DNA of 64,000 nucleotides. It comes from Mimachlamys varia (taxonomy: Eukaryota > Mollusca > Bivalvia > Pectinida > Pectinidae). The notes beneath the pieces are model-generated. The model did not search any database. It saw only the letters and a list, made by a program, of their open reading frames with translations, and was not told the origin of the DNA. The stretch's first letter is position 1. Every line of letters starts with the position of its first letter. Below, one piece after another: positions 46,563 through 58,500 of this stretch. The position numbers and the translations under genes are program-made. The DNA is taken from contig OX392527.1 in the NCBI GenBank assembly GCA_947623455.1, forward strand, positions 13,140,001-13,204,000, read 5' to 3'.

Positions 46563-48235
46563 AATCAGCATGATTCTAACTCAAAAACCTTGACACGCCT
46601 TGGATTTCGTCTTAACCTCTGAACCCTCGGGTGAGATTTCTATGTACACGTTTTAACACTATTTATGATTGTCAGATACAGTACATATGCAGCACATTTG
46701 CGAATCAATCTTGTTCTCGAAAACCAGTTTTGCGTCCGCTGATACCTTTCAGAAAAGCACATCATGACTGCTCTTTATCATGATAGATTATCACGGCTAT
46801 TACGACGACTTACCAGTTGGCCGCGGGCAAAATTACAGTATTTTGATATATGACAGTGCCACCGTAGGGTGTTTATCGACACAATCACGGAATTAGTCCG
46901 TTTTTTTATGTCAGGTCTAGCTTTTTAAAGTTTCAACCTATTTGTTTATGCAGTAGAGAATAACTGTATAATGATAAGAAAAACTGCAAAGTTCCAAAAA
47001 CGAATGATTGGCTGTGTTGACCTATATTATGGATAGGAAAGAAAACATAGATACATCTAATTGAGGAGAAAATATTCGACACCACGACTGTCTGTATTGA
47101 GTGTATATAGAACTCGCCTCCCAAGACGTCATTATAATTAGCGTGGCGCTACATATCTCACAGTAGCTATTCATTTCACCGGTAATGACCAGATGGCGGT
47201 TGGCACGTGGTGCTTCTACGATCTACGGTTATATATATGAAAACACGCGTACGTATGTTTATAAACAGGCTGGGTGGATATAGATCGCTAGCTAGTAACC
47301 CTCCCTACGACGATAGGTCTTACATAAATGGATTGCAATATTGCTTAAAATTTTCATACGGCAAAATCCTATATGCTGTATTTTGCACTTGGAATAAAAG
47401 AAATTGAAAATTGAAACTGAAAAATTGAAAATTGGTTCCATTTTGTCCAAAGGGTTTTATCGATGTGGTTTCTGGTGGATTCCGAATATTTAGTGGATCA
47501 GATATAGTCTGATGATACAATAAGTCATAACACAGCTGATCTCGTTAGAAAATTAATTAGTTAATGGTCAAAATGCCAGAATATCATTCTAGAAGATTTT
47601 CAAAAGGAAGATTATTTCAGTCTAATCTAATTCCGTGAAATAGCTTAGGATTGAGTCTACAAATCGGAATGCGTCAATAACTAACTTCACCACTGGACGT
47701 TAAACTGATGCTGCTAGTGTAAACGGTCCTGTACACAGCTGTAAGATATCGATTAGGTACCCATATCAGATACGTCCTTTGTATTCTTCAATAAAGGAAT
47801 AAATCGATTTAACGTTAACAGTTTCTTCGTGTGCGCCTACCATCAATTATACATGGACATGTGTGTGATATATTTGTGTCTATGTTACATGTACACTGAC
47901 TTACACAGTATATTTATGTATCTGATTATAACATTGTAACATCTTCAAGCAGGCTTTCAGTACAACGTATGAACATGTATAACCAGATACATGTGTACAC
48001 GTATTTACAAATAGTTGTTATTTTTAGAAAACAAAGCCGACACGGAGTCTCAAAATGTAAACAAGTCTGCATATCCGTATCTACCTGCACGATATGGCCA
48101 AGTTAAATCATATTTGTTATACCAGATACTTAATTATAAACATTATATTATTTCTAGTTGTATATATATATACTACCGCTATAAATTGATTACATCCTGC
48201 AGAAATAGACAAATAAAATAAAATGATCACCATAC
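46563..48235. other. Intronic/intergenic DNA with a retroposon-like tail
   Basis: Near 47391-47440 the pattern GGAATAAAAG followed by repeated TTGAAAATTG/TTGAAACTG steps resembles a retroposon 3' tail. No coding exon or RNA gene was recognised. If the 48.24-kb exon is right, this lies within the first intron of the Kelch-like gene. Confidence 0.4.
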
Positions 48236-48345
48236 CTGTTGTCGTGTTGGCGAGTACTGTTAGGTCTGTTAAAGGTCGACGTGTCCGAGCGAGCTCCGGC
48301 CCGATCAACAACAAAGCCACTAGAATATGATACAACATGTAAACT
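48236..48345 (-). promoter_or_regulatory. Candidate 5' UTR exon and promoter of the Kelch-like gene
   Basis: The reverse strand carries a strong donor, CGACAACAG/GTATGG, with its last exon base at 48236. It pairs with the acceptor at 44547 across an intron of about 3.7 kb. Upstream on the minus strand are TTACGTAA (48343-48350), a perfect bZIP-type palindrome, and GACCAATGGGC, a CCAAT box near 48370. The region between is locally GC-richer. The transcription start and the link to the Kelch gene are inferred. Confidence 0.4.
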
Positions 48346-48427
48346 TACGTAAGACCGTAACGGCTCTGCCCATTGGTCAATCAGTGAAATGTATAGGTCA
48401 CTGGTCGGCATTACGATACTATGTTAC

Positions 48428-48945
48428 ACGTATACAAAGCTGGGTAGGGCGAAAGTGTGGTTAGCATACATATAACAAGAACCATCGACTTATCTAATCT
48501 AAATACACGTATATATACAAAGCTGGGTAGGGCGAAAGTATGGTTAGCATATATATAACAAGAACCATCGACTTATCTAATCTAAATAAACGTATATATA
48601 CAAAGCAGGGTAGCGAGAAAGTATGGTTAGCATATATATAACAAGAACCATCGACTTATCTAATCTATATTGATTCCGTGGTGGAATAATAAATACACGT
48701 ATATATACAAAGCTGGGTAGGGCCAAAGTATGGTTAGCATATATATAACAAGAACCATCGACTTATCCAATCTATATTAATTCCGTGGTGGAACAATAAA
48801 TACACGTATATATACAAAGCAGGGTACCGAGAAAGTAGTGTTAGCATACCAAGGACCTTCGCCTCAAATATAATCTATTCTAATTCAGTGGTGGAATCTT
48901 TAATAAATACACGTATACATATAAATACAAAACAGGGGAACGAGA
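48428..48945. repeat. ~80-115-bp tandem repeat, about 6 copies
   Basis: TATATACAAAGCTGGGTAGG followed by GGTTAGCATATATATAACAA and CCATCGACTTATCTAATCTA recurs. Later units gain a TTCCGTGGTGGAA segment, giving two length classes, and the right edge is diverged. Confidence 0.9.
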
Positions 48946-49401
48946 CACCAGTATGTATGGTTTATAGTGTTAAGAGACACCAGTATGTATGGTTTATAGA
49001 TATAGTGTTGAAGACACCAGTATGTATGGTTTAAAGTGTTATAGACACCAGTATGTATGGTTTATAGTGATAAAGACACCAGTATGTATGGTTTATAGTG
49101 TTGAAGCCACCGGTAGGTATGGTTAATAGAGGTATAGACACCAGTATGTATGGTTTATAGATATAGTGTTATAGACACCAGTATGTATGGTTTATAGTGT
49201 TATAGACACCAGTATGTATGGTTTATAGTGTTAGACACATCAGTATGTATGGTTTATCGAGGTATGACACCAGTATGTATGGTTTATAGTGTTATAGACA
49301 CCAGTATGTATGGTTTATAGTGATAAAGACACCAGTATGTATGGTTTATAGTGTTATAGACACCAGTATGTATGGTTTATAGTGTTAGAGACACCAGTAT
49401 G
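48946..49401. repeat. 31-bp minisatellite, left segment, about 15 copies
   Basis: GACACCAGTATGTATGGTTT followed by ATAGTGTTATA or ATAGTGATAAA repeats every 31 bp, with some longer units containing TAGATATAGTG. The array stops inside a unit at 49401, where a transposon begins. Confidence 0.94.
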
Positions 49402-49782
49402 CAGGGGCGTAGCTGCCATGTAAGCACATACCTATCGGTAGGAAGTGTAAATAATAATATACATGTATAAGTAAATAATTATGCTAAAATATATGAAGTA
49501 TGGTGCCCATTGATAGTCGGGTTCATCCTAGCAGCACTATATTTCTACAGTAATGATGTATAATAAGTAGTCCCATGCCATTCAGAGAACATGCTCCAAT
49601 AACATATGTTGTGTAACCTGTATAGATCAGTTTGTACAGGTTGCAACAATATATAGTGTGAGCATGAATGTAAAGGGGGAGGGGGGGGGGGGGGGGTAGT
49701 TGTTGTGTTATATGTTGTAAGTGTGTCTGTTGTATACGGGTGTGAATGTCTATATATTTATGAATGTCAACATGATTTTTGT

Positions 49783-50645
49783 CTCGCCTGGACGATAGTC
49801 GAGAAAGCGAGACTTAGGTGTTACTTTTCCAGCGGCGGCGACGTCAACATTTGCGTTAAAATCCACTCTTCACAGTGTTATAATTATCCAATTGAATTGA
49901 AAGATGGTCACATTGTTCAAACCATCATACTTAATACCTTACCTCAATTTAAATGAAATTGTGTTACAGGTTTTGGTGTTTTGGGGCAAAAACATGGGAA
50001 TTTTGAGAATTTGCGTTAAAGTCCACTTTTTATATTGTTACAGATATCCGATTGAATTGAAACTTTATGTAGTTACTAACATCATCATACTGAACATCTT
50101 AGTGAAATGTGGAGGAAATTTATATACAGGTGCTGCTGTTTTGGGTCAAAAACAGGGGAATTTTGAGAATTTGCATTAAAGTCCACCTTTTATAGTGTCA
50201 CTGATATCAGATTCAATTAAAACTTACAGTAAGTTACTGATATCATCATACTGAACACCGTAATGAAATTTGGAGGAAATTCATTTGCAGGTTCCGCTGT
50301 TTTGGGGCAGAAACATGTGAATTTTGAGAATTCACGTTGAAGTCCACCTTTTATAGTGTGACTGATATCGGATTCAATTGAAACTTAGGGTAGTTACTAA
50401 TGTTGTCATACTGAATACCTTACTGAAAATTGGAGGACATTCTTGGGTAAAAGCATGGAAATTTTGAGAATTGACGTTAGCATCCACTATTTATAGTGTT
50501 ATTGATATGTAATTAAATTGAAACTTGGCTATGTTACAGATATAATCTTGCTGTATATATTTTGTAATACTAATTTTTACGTAGTTACTTAAATATTATC
50601 GGCAAAGCGGGAAGGGCGAGACATACAATTACGCGTAATTCTTGT
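49783..50645. mobile_element. Dispersed element with five ~140-160-bp internal repeats
   Basis: It starts GTCTCGCC and ends GGCGAGAC (8-bp inverted termini), followed by the palindrome AATTACGCGTAATT. Inside, TTTTGAGAATTTGCGTTAAA-type blocks recur near 49.85, 50.00, 50.16, 50.32 and 50.46 kb. I recall this layout from bivalve genomes. The 83- and 91-codon frames in it are by-products. Confidence 0.6.
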
Positions 50646-50932
50646 TGTATGTATTTGTATTTCAAATTACTGTATGTATGAGTGTATATATATGCATGTA
50701 AGTTTGTATGTTAGTACAAGTATATGTTTGCATAAAAATATGCATGTTGTGCCTGTGATTGTACATATGTGTAGGGTGATCTAGAGTATGAGTGGATAAT
50801 GTATGTGTGTTTATGTCCAGATATTACAATATACATGTATGTAAATAAAGGAAGTTAAGGAGAGAGCTGATATAGGCTACGCCTGTTGCTCAATCCAATT
50901 GTTAAATCAATAAAATATATCTGAAACTGAAA
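50646..50932 (+). mobile_element. Retroposon-like 3' tail
   Basis: TGTA-rich sequence leads to TAAATAAAGG, GCTCAATCCAATTGTTAAAT and AATAAAATATATCTGAAACT. This resembles the 3' end of a non-LTR element with an AATAAA signal and a short repeating tail. There is no coding part, so the call is tentative. Confidence 0.3.
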
Positions 50933-51255
50933 CATAAGCCCGTGCTTGCACATCATTGTCCAAAGTATGTGTATTAAGGCGAGAAATTTCATAATTCCAC
51001 TTCTATTCTTAATACTCACACTGATACTGTAACTCTTTTTTGTCGACTCGTCAGATTAACAGACCAGACTGCAAGAAGTTTGCTAGGCAGACTTTTTCGT
51101 ATAATCATGTCATATTAGGTTTTATTAGATTTGTGATAAGAAATGGCCCTTCTTTTATAATTCTAAGAGTAATAAAAGAAGGGTCAGTATTTACTAAATT
51201 TTCGGTCAGTTCAAACAAAATGTCAGCGAATACAATTATTAATGAGCCCGGCCAA

Positions 51256-51350
51256 AACATCTCCATAGGAAAGCATTACAGAAATGAAGGAAAATATTTT
51301 TAAGTTAAGATTTTCCCGTAAATTCTGTAATGTTTGCCCGTGGAGATGTT
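51256..51350. mobile_element. Inverted-repeat (MITE-like) element, copy 2
   Basis: The left arm CTCCATAGGAAAGCATTACA is identical to copy 1 at 35.47 kb, and the right arm is its complement with several changes. The centre is unlike copy 1. Confidence 0.75.
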
Positions 51351-51590
51351 AAGTTAAAAAAATTCCGTAAGTTGAGGAACGTTCGTGTAAGTAGGCCTGT
51401 TCGAATTGTACAAAGTTATGCTTCAGAAAGCAAGCAAGAGTAATTGAAATAATTACATAACATATACATCCATGTACTTATTAACAGAGACGTATTACAG
51501 GGACCTGCGACTTTGTTACGACTAGTTTTGGACCTAAACTCAGGTGTTTAGAGTAATTTTACACTTGGGGAGGGGGAGGGTTAGATCAAT

Positions 51591-51654
51591 TTTCGATAAA
51601 AATGCCCCCTCAATGATAGCCTTTATGATCATTGAGGGGGCATTTTTATCGAAA
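51591..51654. repeat. Perfect 27-bp inverted repeat
   Basis: Arms 51591-51617 and 51628-51654 are exact reverse complements around a 10-base loop; each contains ATGCCCCCTCAATGAT or its complement. It is too strong to be chance and is probably a small foldback element or replication-derived hairpin. Confidence 0.9.
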
Positions 51655-51882
51655 CGGATATATGGATAATGTTTTATTTCCATACATCATGGAAATGAAA
51701 CTGACGTATTCCATTCTTGCATTAATAATTTGTATAATGATATGCCAGACAAAGTTTATTCAAACAAGTCCAAAGCAATGGTACCACTTAGTTTAAAAGT
51801 GATTTTTTTCCAGAAGGACCCCCTAGCCTACTTGTAAACATCGCGGGGCTTGCACATCAAAATACCTCCAGCTACGCCCCTG

Positions 51883-52450
51883 GTATGTATGGTTTATCGA
51901 GGTAAAGACACCAGTATGTATGGTTTATAGTGTTATAGACACCAGTATGTATGGTTTATAGCGATAAAGACACCAGTATGTATGGTTTATAGTGTTATAG
52001 ACACCAGTTCGTAAGGTTTATAGTGATAAAGACACCAGTATGTATGGTTTATAGTGATAAAGACACCAGTATGTATGGTTTATAGTGTTATAGACACCAG
52101 TATGTATGGTTTATAGTGTTATAGACACCAGTATGTATGGTTTATAGTGTTATAGATACCAGTATGTATGGTTTATAATGTTATAGACACCAGTATGTAT
52201 GGTTTATAGTGTTATAGACACCAGTATGTATGGTTTATAGTGTTATAGATACCAGTATGTATGGTTTATAATGTTATAGACACCAGTATGTATGGTTTAT
52301 AGTGTTATAGACACCAGTATGTATGGTTTATAGTGATAAAGACACCAGTATGTATGGTTTATAGTGTTATAGACACCAGTATGTATGGTTTATAGTGTTA
52401 TAGACACCAGTATGTATGGTTTATAGTGATAAAGACACCAGTATGTCTGG
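51883..52450. repeat. 31-bp minisatellite, middle segment, about 18 copies
   Basis: The same unit and strand as the left segment resume directly after the TIR element and stop again at the foldback insertion. Confidence 0.94.
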
Positions 52451-52456
52451 TATATT

Positions 52457-52615
52457 TAAGGATTAAAGTTTCTTTCTGGTGGTTTTATCAAAGGATAAAG
52501 TTCAGTAGGATATCGATAGTTGGAATGGAACGCGAAGCGTTCAATGAAACAACTATCGATATCCTACTGAACTTTATCCTTTGATAAAACCACTAGAAAG
52601 AAACTTTAATCCTTA
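52457..52615. mobile_element. Long palindrome (foldback), 66-bp arms
   Basis: Arms 52457-52522 and 52550-52615 are reverse complements with one mismatch. The 27-base centre itself contains GAACGC-GAA-GCGTTC, so the whole 159 bp can fold into one hairpin. A third, diverged copy of the arm (TAAAGTTCAGTAG core) lies at about 53041-53080. Confidence 0.92.
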
Positions 52616-53122
52616 TATTTACTGTCCAGACCTTATATTCCCACGTGTAATTATTTCTTTAATCAGATATTATGATACTAATTGCGATGAAATCAAACAG
52701 TATCGTTTGGTTTCGGTAGACTGTTGAAACAGCCGCCTTATGAGGTGACGAACTCCCGCGAAATTTTAGTCAACAAGTAAACAAAAAAGTTCCAAAAGAT
52801 TACATCTTTTTATTGTTATTTTTTCACATAAGTTCATATATGAACAAAGCATACTGTCTTTGTTACTGTTATTGTATTTAAAAAAAACCCATTAAAATAC
52901 TTTTTATTTATTTCTTAAATAAATTAACACATACTACGCGGCAGGATATTGATCGAGTCTAGAAAGTAGTGACGCGGCCTCGTGTTCAAATTGTAACGGA
53001 GTGTATTACTGCGCGCTGCGCCAATAGGCGCGTGATCCACTGATTTTATCGGAAAATAAAGTTCAGTAGACAATCGTAGAAATGTATAGGCAATATACTA
53101 TCAATTCCAAACAGACTGTAAA
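52616..53122. mobile_element. Remainder of the foldback insertion
   Basis: The stretch runs from TATATTTACTGTCCAG to CAGACTGTAAATATA, which are inverted relative to each other, and carries the third arm copy near its right end. It contains a GC-rich patch around 53000-53040 and no coding frame. With the palindrome it forms an insertion of about 0.67 kb in the 31-bp array. Confidence 0.6.
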
Positions 53123-55556
53123 TATAGTGTTATAGACACCAGTATGTATGGTATATAGTGTTATAGACACCAGTATGTATGGTTTATAGTGTTAAAGACA
53201 CCAGTATGTATGGTTTATAGTGATAAAGACACCAGTATGTATGGTTTATAATGTTATAGACACCAGTGTGTATGGATTATAGTGTTATAGACACCAGTAT
53301 GTATGGTTTATAGTGATAAAGACACCAGTATGTATGGTTTATAGTGATAAAGACACCAGTATGTATGGTTTATAATGTTATAGACACCAGTATGTATGGT
53401 TTATAGTGTTAAAGACACCAGTATGTATGGTTTATAGTGTTAAAGACACCAGTATGTATGGTTTATAGTGATAAAGACACCAGTATGTATGGTTTATAGT
53501 GATAAAGACACCAGTATGTATGGTTTATAATGTTATAGACACCAGTATGTATGGTTTATTGTGTTAAAGACACCAGTATGTATGGTTTATAGTGATAAAG
53601 ACACCAGTATGTATGGTTTATAGTGTTATAGACACCAGTATGTATGGTTTATATTGTTGTAGACACCAGTATGTATGGTTTATAGTGATAGAGACACCAG
53701 TATGTATGGTTTATAGTGTTATAGACACCAGTATGTATGGTTTATAGTGTTATAGACACCAGTATGTATGGTTTATAGTGTTATAGAGACACCAGTATGT
53801 ATGGTTTATAGTGATAAAGACACCAGTATGTATGGTTTATAGTGTTATAGACACCAGTATGTATGGTTTATAGTGATAAAGACACCAGTATGTATGGTTT
53901 ATAGTGTTATAGACACCAGTATGTATGGTTTATAGTGATAAAGACACCAGTATGTATGGTTTATAGTGTTATAGACACCAGTATGTATGGTTTATAGTGT
54001 TATAGACACCAGTATGTATGGTTTATAGTGATAAAGACACCAGTATGTATGGTTTATAGTGTTATAGACACCAGTATGTATGGTTTATCGTGTTATAGAC
54101 ACCAGTATGTATGGTTTATAGTGATAAAAACACCAGTATGTATGGTTTATACAGGTAAAGACACCAGTATGTATAGTTTATAGTGTTATAGACACCAATA
54201 TGTATGGTTTATAGTGTTATAGACACCAGTACGTATGGTTTATAGATATAGTGTTGAAGACACCAGTATGTATGGTTTATAGTGTTATAGACACCAGAAT
54301 GTATGGTTTATAGTGTTAGAGACACAAGTATGTATGGTTTATCGAGGTAAAGACACCAGTATGTATGGTTTATAGTGTTATAGACACCAGTATGTATGGT
54401 TTATAGCGATAAAGACACCAGTATGTATGGTTTATAGTGTTATAGACACCAGTTCGTATGGTTTATAGTGATAAAGACACCATTATGTATGGTTTATACA
54501 GGTAAAGACACCAGTATGCATGGTTTATAGTGTTATAGACACCAGTATGTATGGTTTATAGTGTTATAGACACCAGTATGTATGGTTTATAGTGTTATAG
54601 ACACCAGTATGTATGGTTTATAATGTTATAGACACCAGTATATCTGGTTTATAGTGTTATAGACACCAGTATGTATGGTTTATAGTGTTATAGACACCAG
54701 TGTGTATGGTTTATAGTGTTATAGACACCAGTATGTATGGTTTATACAGGTAAAGACACCAGTATGTATAGTTTATAGTGTTATAGACACCAATATGTAT
54801 GGTTTATAGTGTTATAGACACCAGTACGTATGGTTTATAGATATAGTGTTGAAGACACCAGTATGTATGGTTTATAGTGTTATAGACACCAGTATGTATG
54901 GTTTATAGTGTTAGAGACACCAGTATGTATGGTTTATCGAGGTAAAGACACCAGTATGTATGGTTTATAGTGTTATAGACACCAGTATGTATGGTTTATA
55001 GTGTTATAGACACCAGTATGTATGGTTTATAATGTTATAGACACCAGTATGTCTGGTTTATAGTGTTATAGACACCAGTATGTATGGTTTATAGTGATAA
55101 AGACACCAGTATGTATGGTTTATAGTGTTATAGACACCAGTATGTATGGTTTATAGTGTTATAGACACCAGTATGTATGGTTTATAGTGTTAAAGACACC
55201 AGTATGTATGGTTTATAGTGATAAAGATACCAGTATGTATAGTTTATACAGGTAAAGACACCAGTATGTATGGTTTATAGTGTTATAGACAACAATATGT
55301 ATGGTTTATAGTGTTATAGACACCAGTATGTATGGTTTATAGTGATAAAGACACAAGTATGTATGGTTTTTAGTGATAAAGACACCAGTATGTATGGTTT
55401 ATAGTGTTATAGACACCAGTATGTATGGTTTATAGTGATAAATACACCAGTATGTATGGTTTATAGTGTTATAGACACCAGTATGTGTGGTTTATAGTGA
55501 TAAAGACACCAGTATGTATGGTTTATACAGGTAAAGACACCAGTATGTATGGTTAA
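53123..55556. repeat. 31-bp minisatellite, right segment, about 78 copies
   Basis: It continues the same array after the foldback insertion. A block with ACAGGTAAAGACACCAGTAT, ACACCAATATG and a TAGATATAGTGTTGAAG unit occurs near 54.14-54.27 kb and again near 54.74-54.86 kb, showing a ~0.6-kb internal duplication. Confidence 0.94.
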
Positions 55557-55599
55557 GTACCTTCAGTAATACAAAAAATGACTGAAGACATTGAATACC

Positions 55600-58500
55600 T
55601 CTATGTATTCTGTATATGAGTATGAGAGTAAGGAGGGATTGGGTTGTATTCTGTATATGAATATGAGAGTAAGGATTGATTGGGTTGTATTCTGTATATG
55701 AGTATGAGAGTAAGGAGGGAGTGAGTTGTATTCTGTATATGAGTATGAGAGTAAGGAGGGATTGAGTTGTATTCTGTATATGAGTAAGAGTAAGGATTGA
55801 TTGGGTTGTATTCTGTATATGAGTGAGAGTAAGGATTGATTGGGTTGTATTTTGTATATGAGTGAGAGTAAGGATTGATTTGGTTGTATTCTGTATATGA
55901 GTAAGAGTAAGGAAGGATTGGGTTGTATTCTGTATATGAGTGAGAGTAAGGATTGGGTTGTATTCTGTATATGAGTGAGAGTAAGGAAGGATTGGGTTGT
56001 ATTCTGTATATGAGTTAGTGTAAGGATTGATTGGGTTGTATTCTGTATATGAGTGAGAGTAAGGAAGGATTGGGTTGTATTCTGTATATGAGTGAGAGTA
56101 AGGATTGGGTTGTATTCTGTATATGAGTAAGAGTAAGGAAGGATTGGGTTGTATTCTGTATATGAGTGAGAGTAAGGATTGATTGTGTTGTATTCTGTAT
56201 ATGAGTAAGAGTAAGGATTGATTGGGTTGTATTCTGTATATGAGTAAGAGTAAGGATTGATTGGGTTGTATTCTGTATATGAGTGAGAGTAAGGAAGGAT
56301 TGGGTTGTATTCTGTATATGAATGAGAGTAAGGATTGATTGGGTTGTATTCTGTATATGAGTGAGAGTAAGTAAGGATTGTGTTGTATTCTGTATATGAG
56401 TAAGAGTAAGGATTGATTGGGTTGTATTCTGTATATGAGTGAGAGTAAGTAAGGATTGTGTTGTATTCTGTATATGAGTAAGAGTAAGGATTGATTGGGT
56501 TGTATTCTGTATATGAGTGAGAGTAAGTAAGGATTGTGTTGTATTCTGTATATGAGTAAGAGTAAGGATTGATTGGGTTGTATTCTGTATATGAGTGAGA
56601 GTAAGGAAGGATTGGGTTGTATTCTGTATATGAGTGAGAGTAAGGATTGATTGGGTTGTATTTTGTATATGAGTAAGAGTAAGGAAGGTTTGGGTTGTAT
56701 TTTGTATATGAGTGAAAGTAATGATTGATTGGGCTGTTTTCTGTATATGAGTAAGAGAAAGGATTGATTGGGTTGTATTCTGTATATGAGTGAGAGTAAG
56801 GAAGGATTGTGTTGTATTCTGTATATGAGTGAGAGTAAGGAAGGATTGGGTTGTATTCTGTATATGAGTAAGAGTAAGGATTGATTGGGTTGTATTCTGT
56901 ATATGAGTGAGAGTAAGGAAGGATTGGGTTGTATTCTGTATATGAGTAAGAGTAAGGATTGATTGGGTTGTATTCTGTATATGAGTGAGAGTAAGGAAAG
57001 ATTGGGTTGTATTCTGTATATGAGTGAGAGTAAGAATTGATTGGGTTGTATTCTGTATATGAGTGAGAGTAAGGATTGATAATGTTGTATTTTGTATATG
57101 AGTGAGAGTAAGGATTGATTTGGGTGTATTCTGTATATGAGTAAGAGTAAGGAAGGATTGGGTTGTATTTTGTATATGAGTGAGAGTAAGGATTGGGTTG
57201 TATTCTGTATATGAGTGAGATTAAGGATTGATTTGGTTGTATTCTGTATATGAGTAAGAGTAAGGAAGGATTGGGTTATATTCTGTATCTGAGTGAGAGT
57301 AAGGATTGGGTTGTATTCTGTATATGAGTGAGAGTAAGGATTGATTGGGTTGTATTCTGTATATGAGTGAGAGTAAGGATTGGGTTGTATTCTGTATATG
57401 AGTGAGAGTAAGGAAGGATTGGGTTGTATTCTGTATATGAGTAAGAGTAAGGATTGATTGGGTTGTATTCTGTATATGAGTGAGAGTAAGGAAGGATTGG
57501 GTTGTATTCTGTATATGAATATGAGAGTAAGGATTGATTGGGTTGTATTCTGTATATGAGTAAGAGTAAGGAAGGATTGGGTTGTATTCTGTATATGAGT
57601 GAGAGTAAGGATTGATTGTGTTGTATTCTGTATATGAGTAAGAGTAAGGATTGATTGGGTTGTAATCTGTATATGAGTAAGAGTAAGGAAGGATTGGGTT
57701 GTATTCTGTATATGAGTGAGAGTAAGGAAGGATTGGGTTGTATTCTGTATATGAAAGAGAGTAAGGATTGATTGGGTTGTATTCTGTATATGAGTGAGAG
57801 TAAGTAAGGATTGTGTTGTATTCTGTATATGAGTAAGAGTAAGGATTGATTGGGTTGTATTCTGTATATGAGTGAGAGTAAGTAAGGATTGTGTTGTATT
57901 CTGTATATGAGTAAGAGTAAGGATTGATTGGGTTGTATTCTGTATATGAGTGAGAGTAAGTAAGGATTGTGTTGTATTCTGTATATGAGTGAGAGTAAGG
58001 ATTGATTGGGTTGTATTCTGTATATGAGTGAGAGTAAGGATTGGGTTGTATTCTGTATATGAGTGAGAGTAAGGAAGGATTGGGTTGTATTCTGTATATG
58101 AGTAAGAGTAAGGATTGATTGGGTTGTATTCTGTATATGAGTGAGAGTAAGGAAGGATTGGGTTGTATTCTGTATATGAATATGAGAGTAAGGATTGATT
58201 GGGTTGTATTCTGTATATGAGTAAGAGTAAGGAAGGATTGGGTTGTATTCTGTATATGAGTGAGAGTAAGGATTGATTGTGTTGTATTCTGTATATGAGT
58301 AAGAGTAAGGATTGATTGGGTTGTAATCTGTATATGAGTAAGAGTAAGGAAGGATTGGGTTGTATTCTGTATATGAGTGAGAGTAAGGAAGGATTGGGTT
58401 GTATTCTGTATATTAAAGAGAGTAAGGATTGATTGGGTTGTATTCTGTATATGAGTGAGAGTAAGTAAGGATTGTGTTGTATTCTGTATATGAGTAAGAG

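Larger units (their letters stand above)
49402..51882. mobile_element. 2.48-kb non-autonomous DNA transposon inside the 31-bp array
   Basis: The ends are inverted repeats: CAGGGGCGTAGCT at 49402-49414 and its complement AGCTACGCCCCTG at 51870-51882. A 5-bp direct repeat, GTATG, lies at 49397-49401 and 51883-51887. Removing the element and one GTATG restores a normal minisatellite unit, so both limits are exact. No transposase frame exists inside. CAGGGGCG termini are common in hAT-type elements, but hAT usually makes 8-bp duplications, so the superfamily is left open. The interior contains several older elements. Confidence 0.85.
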
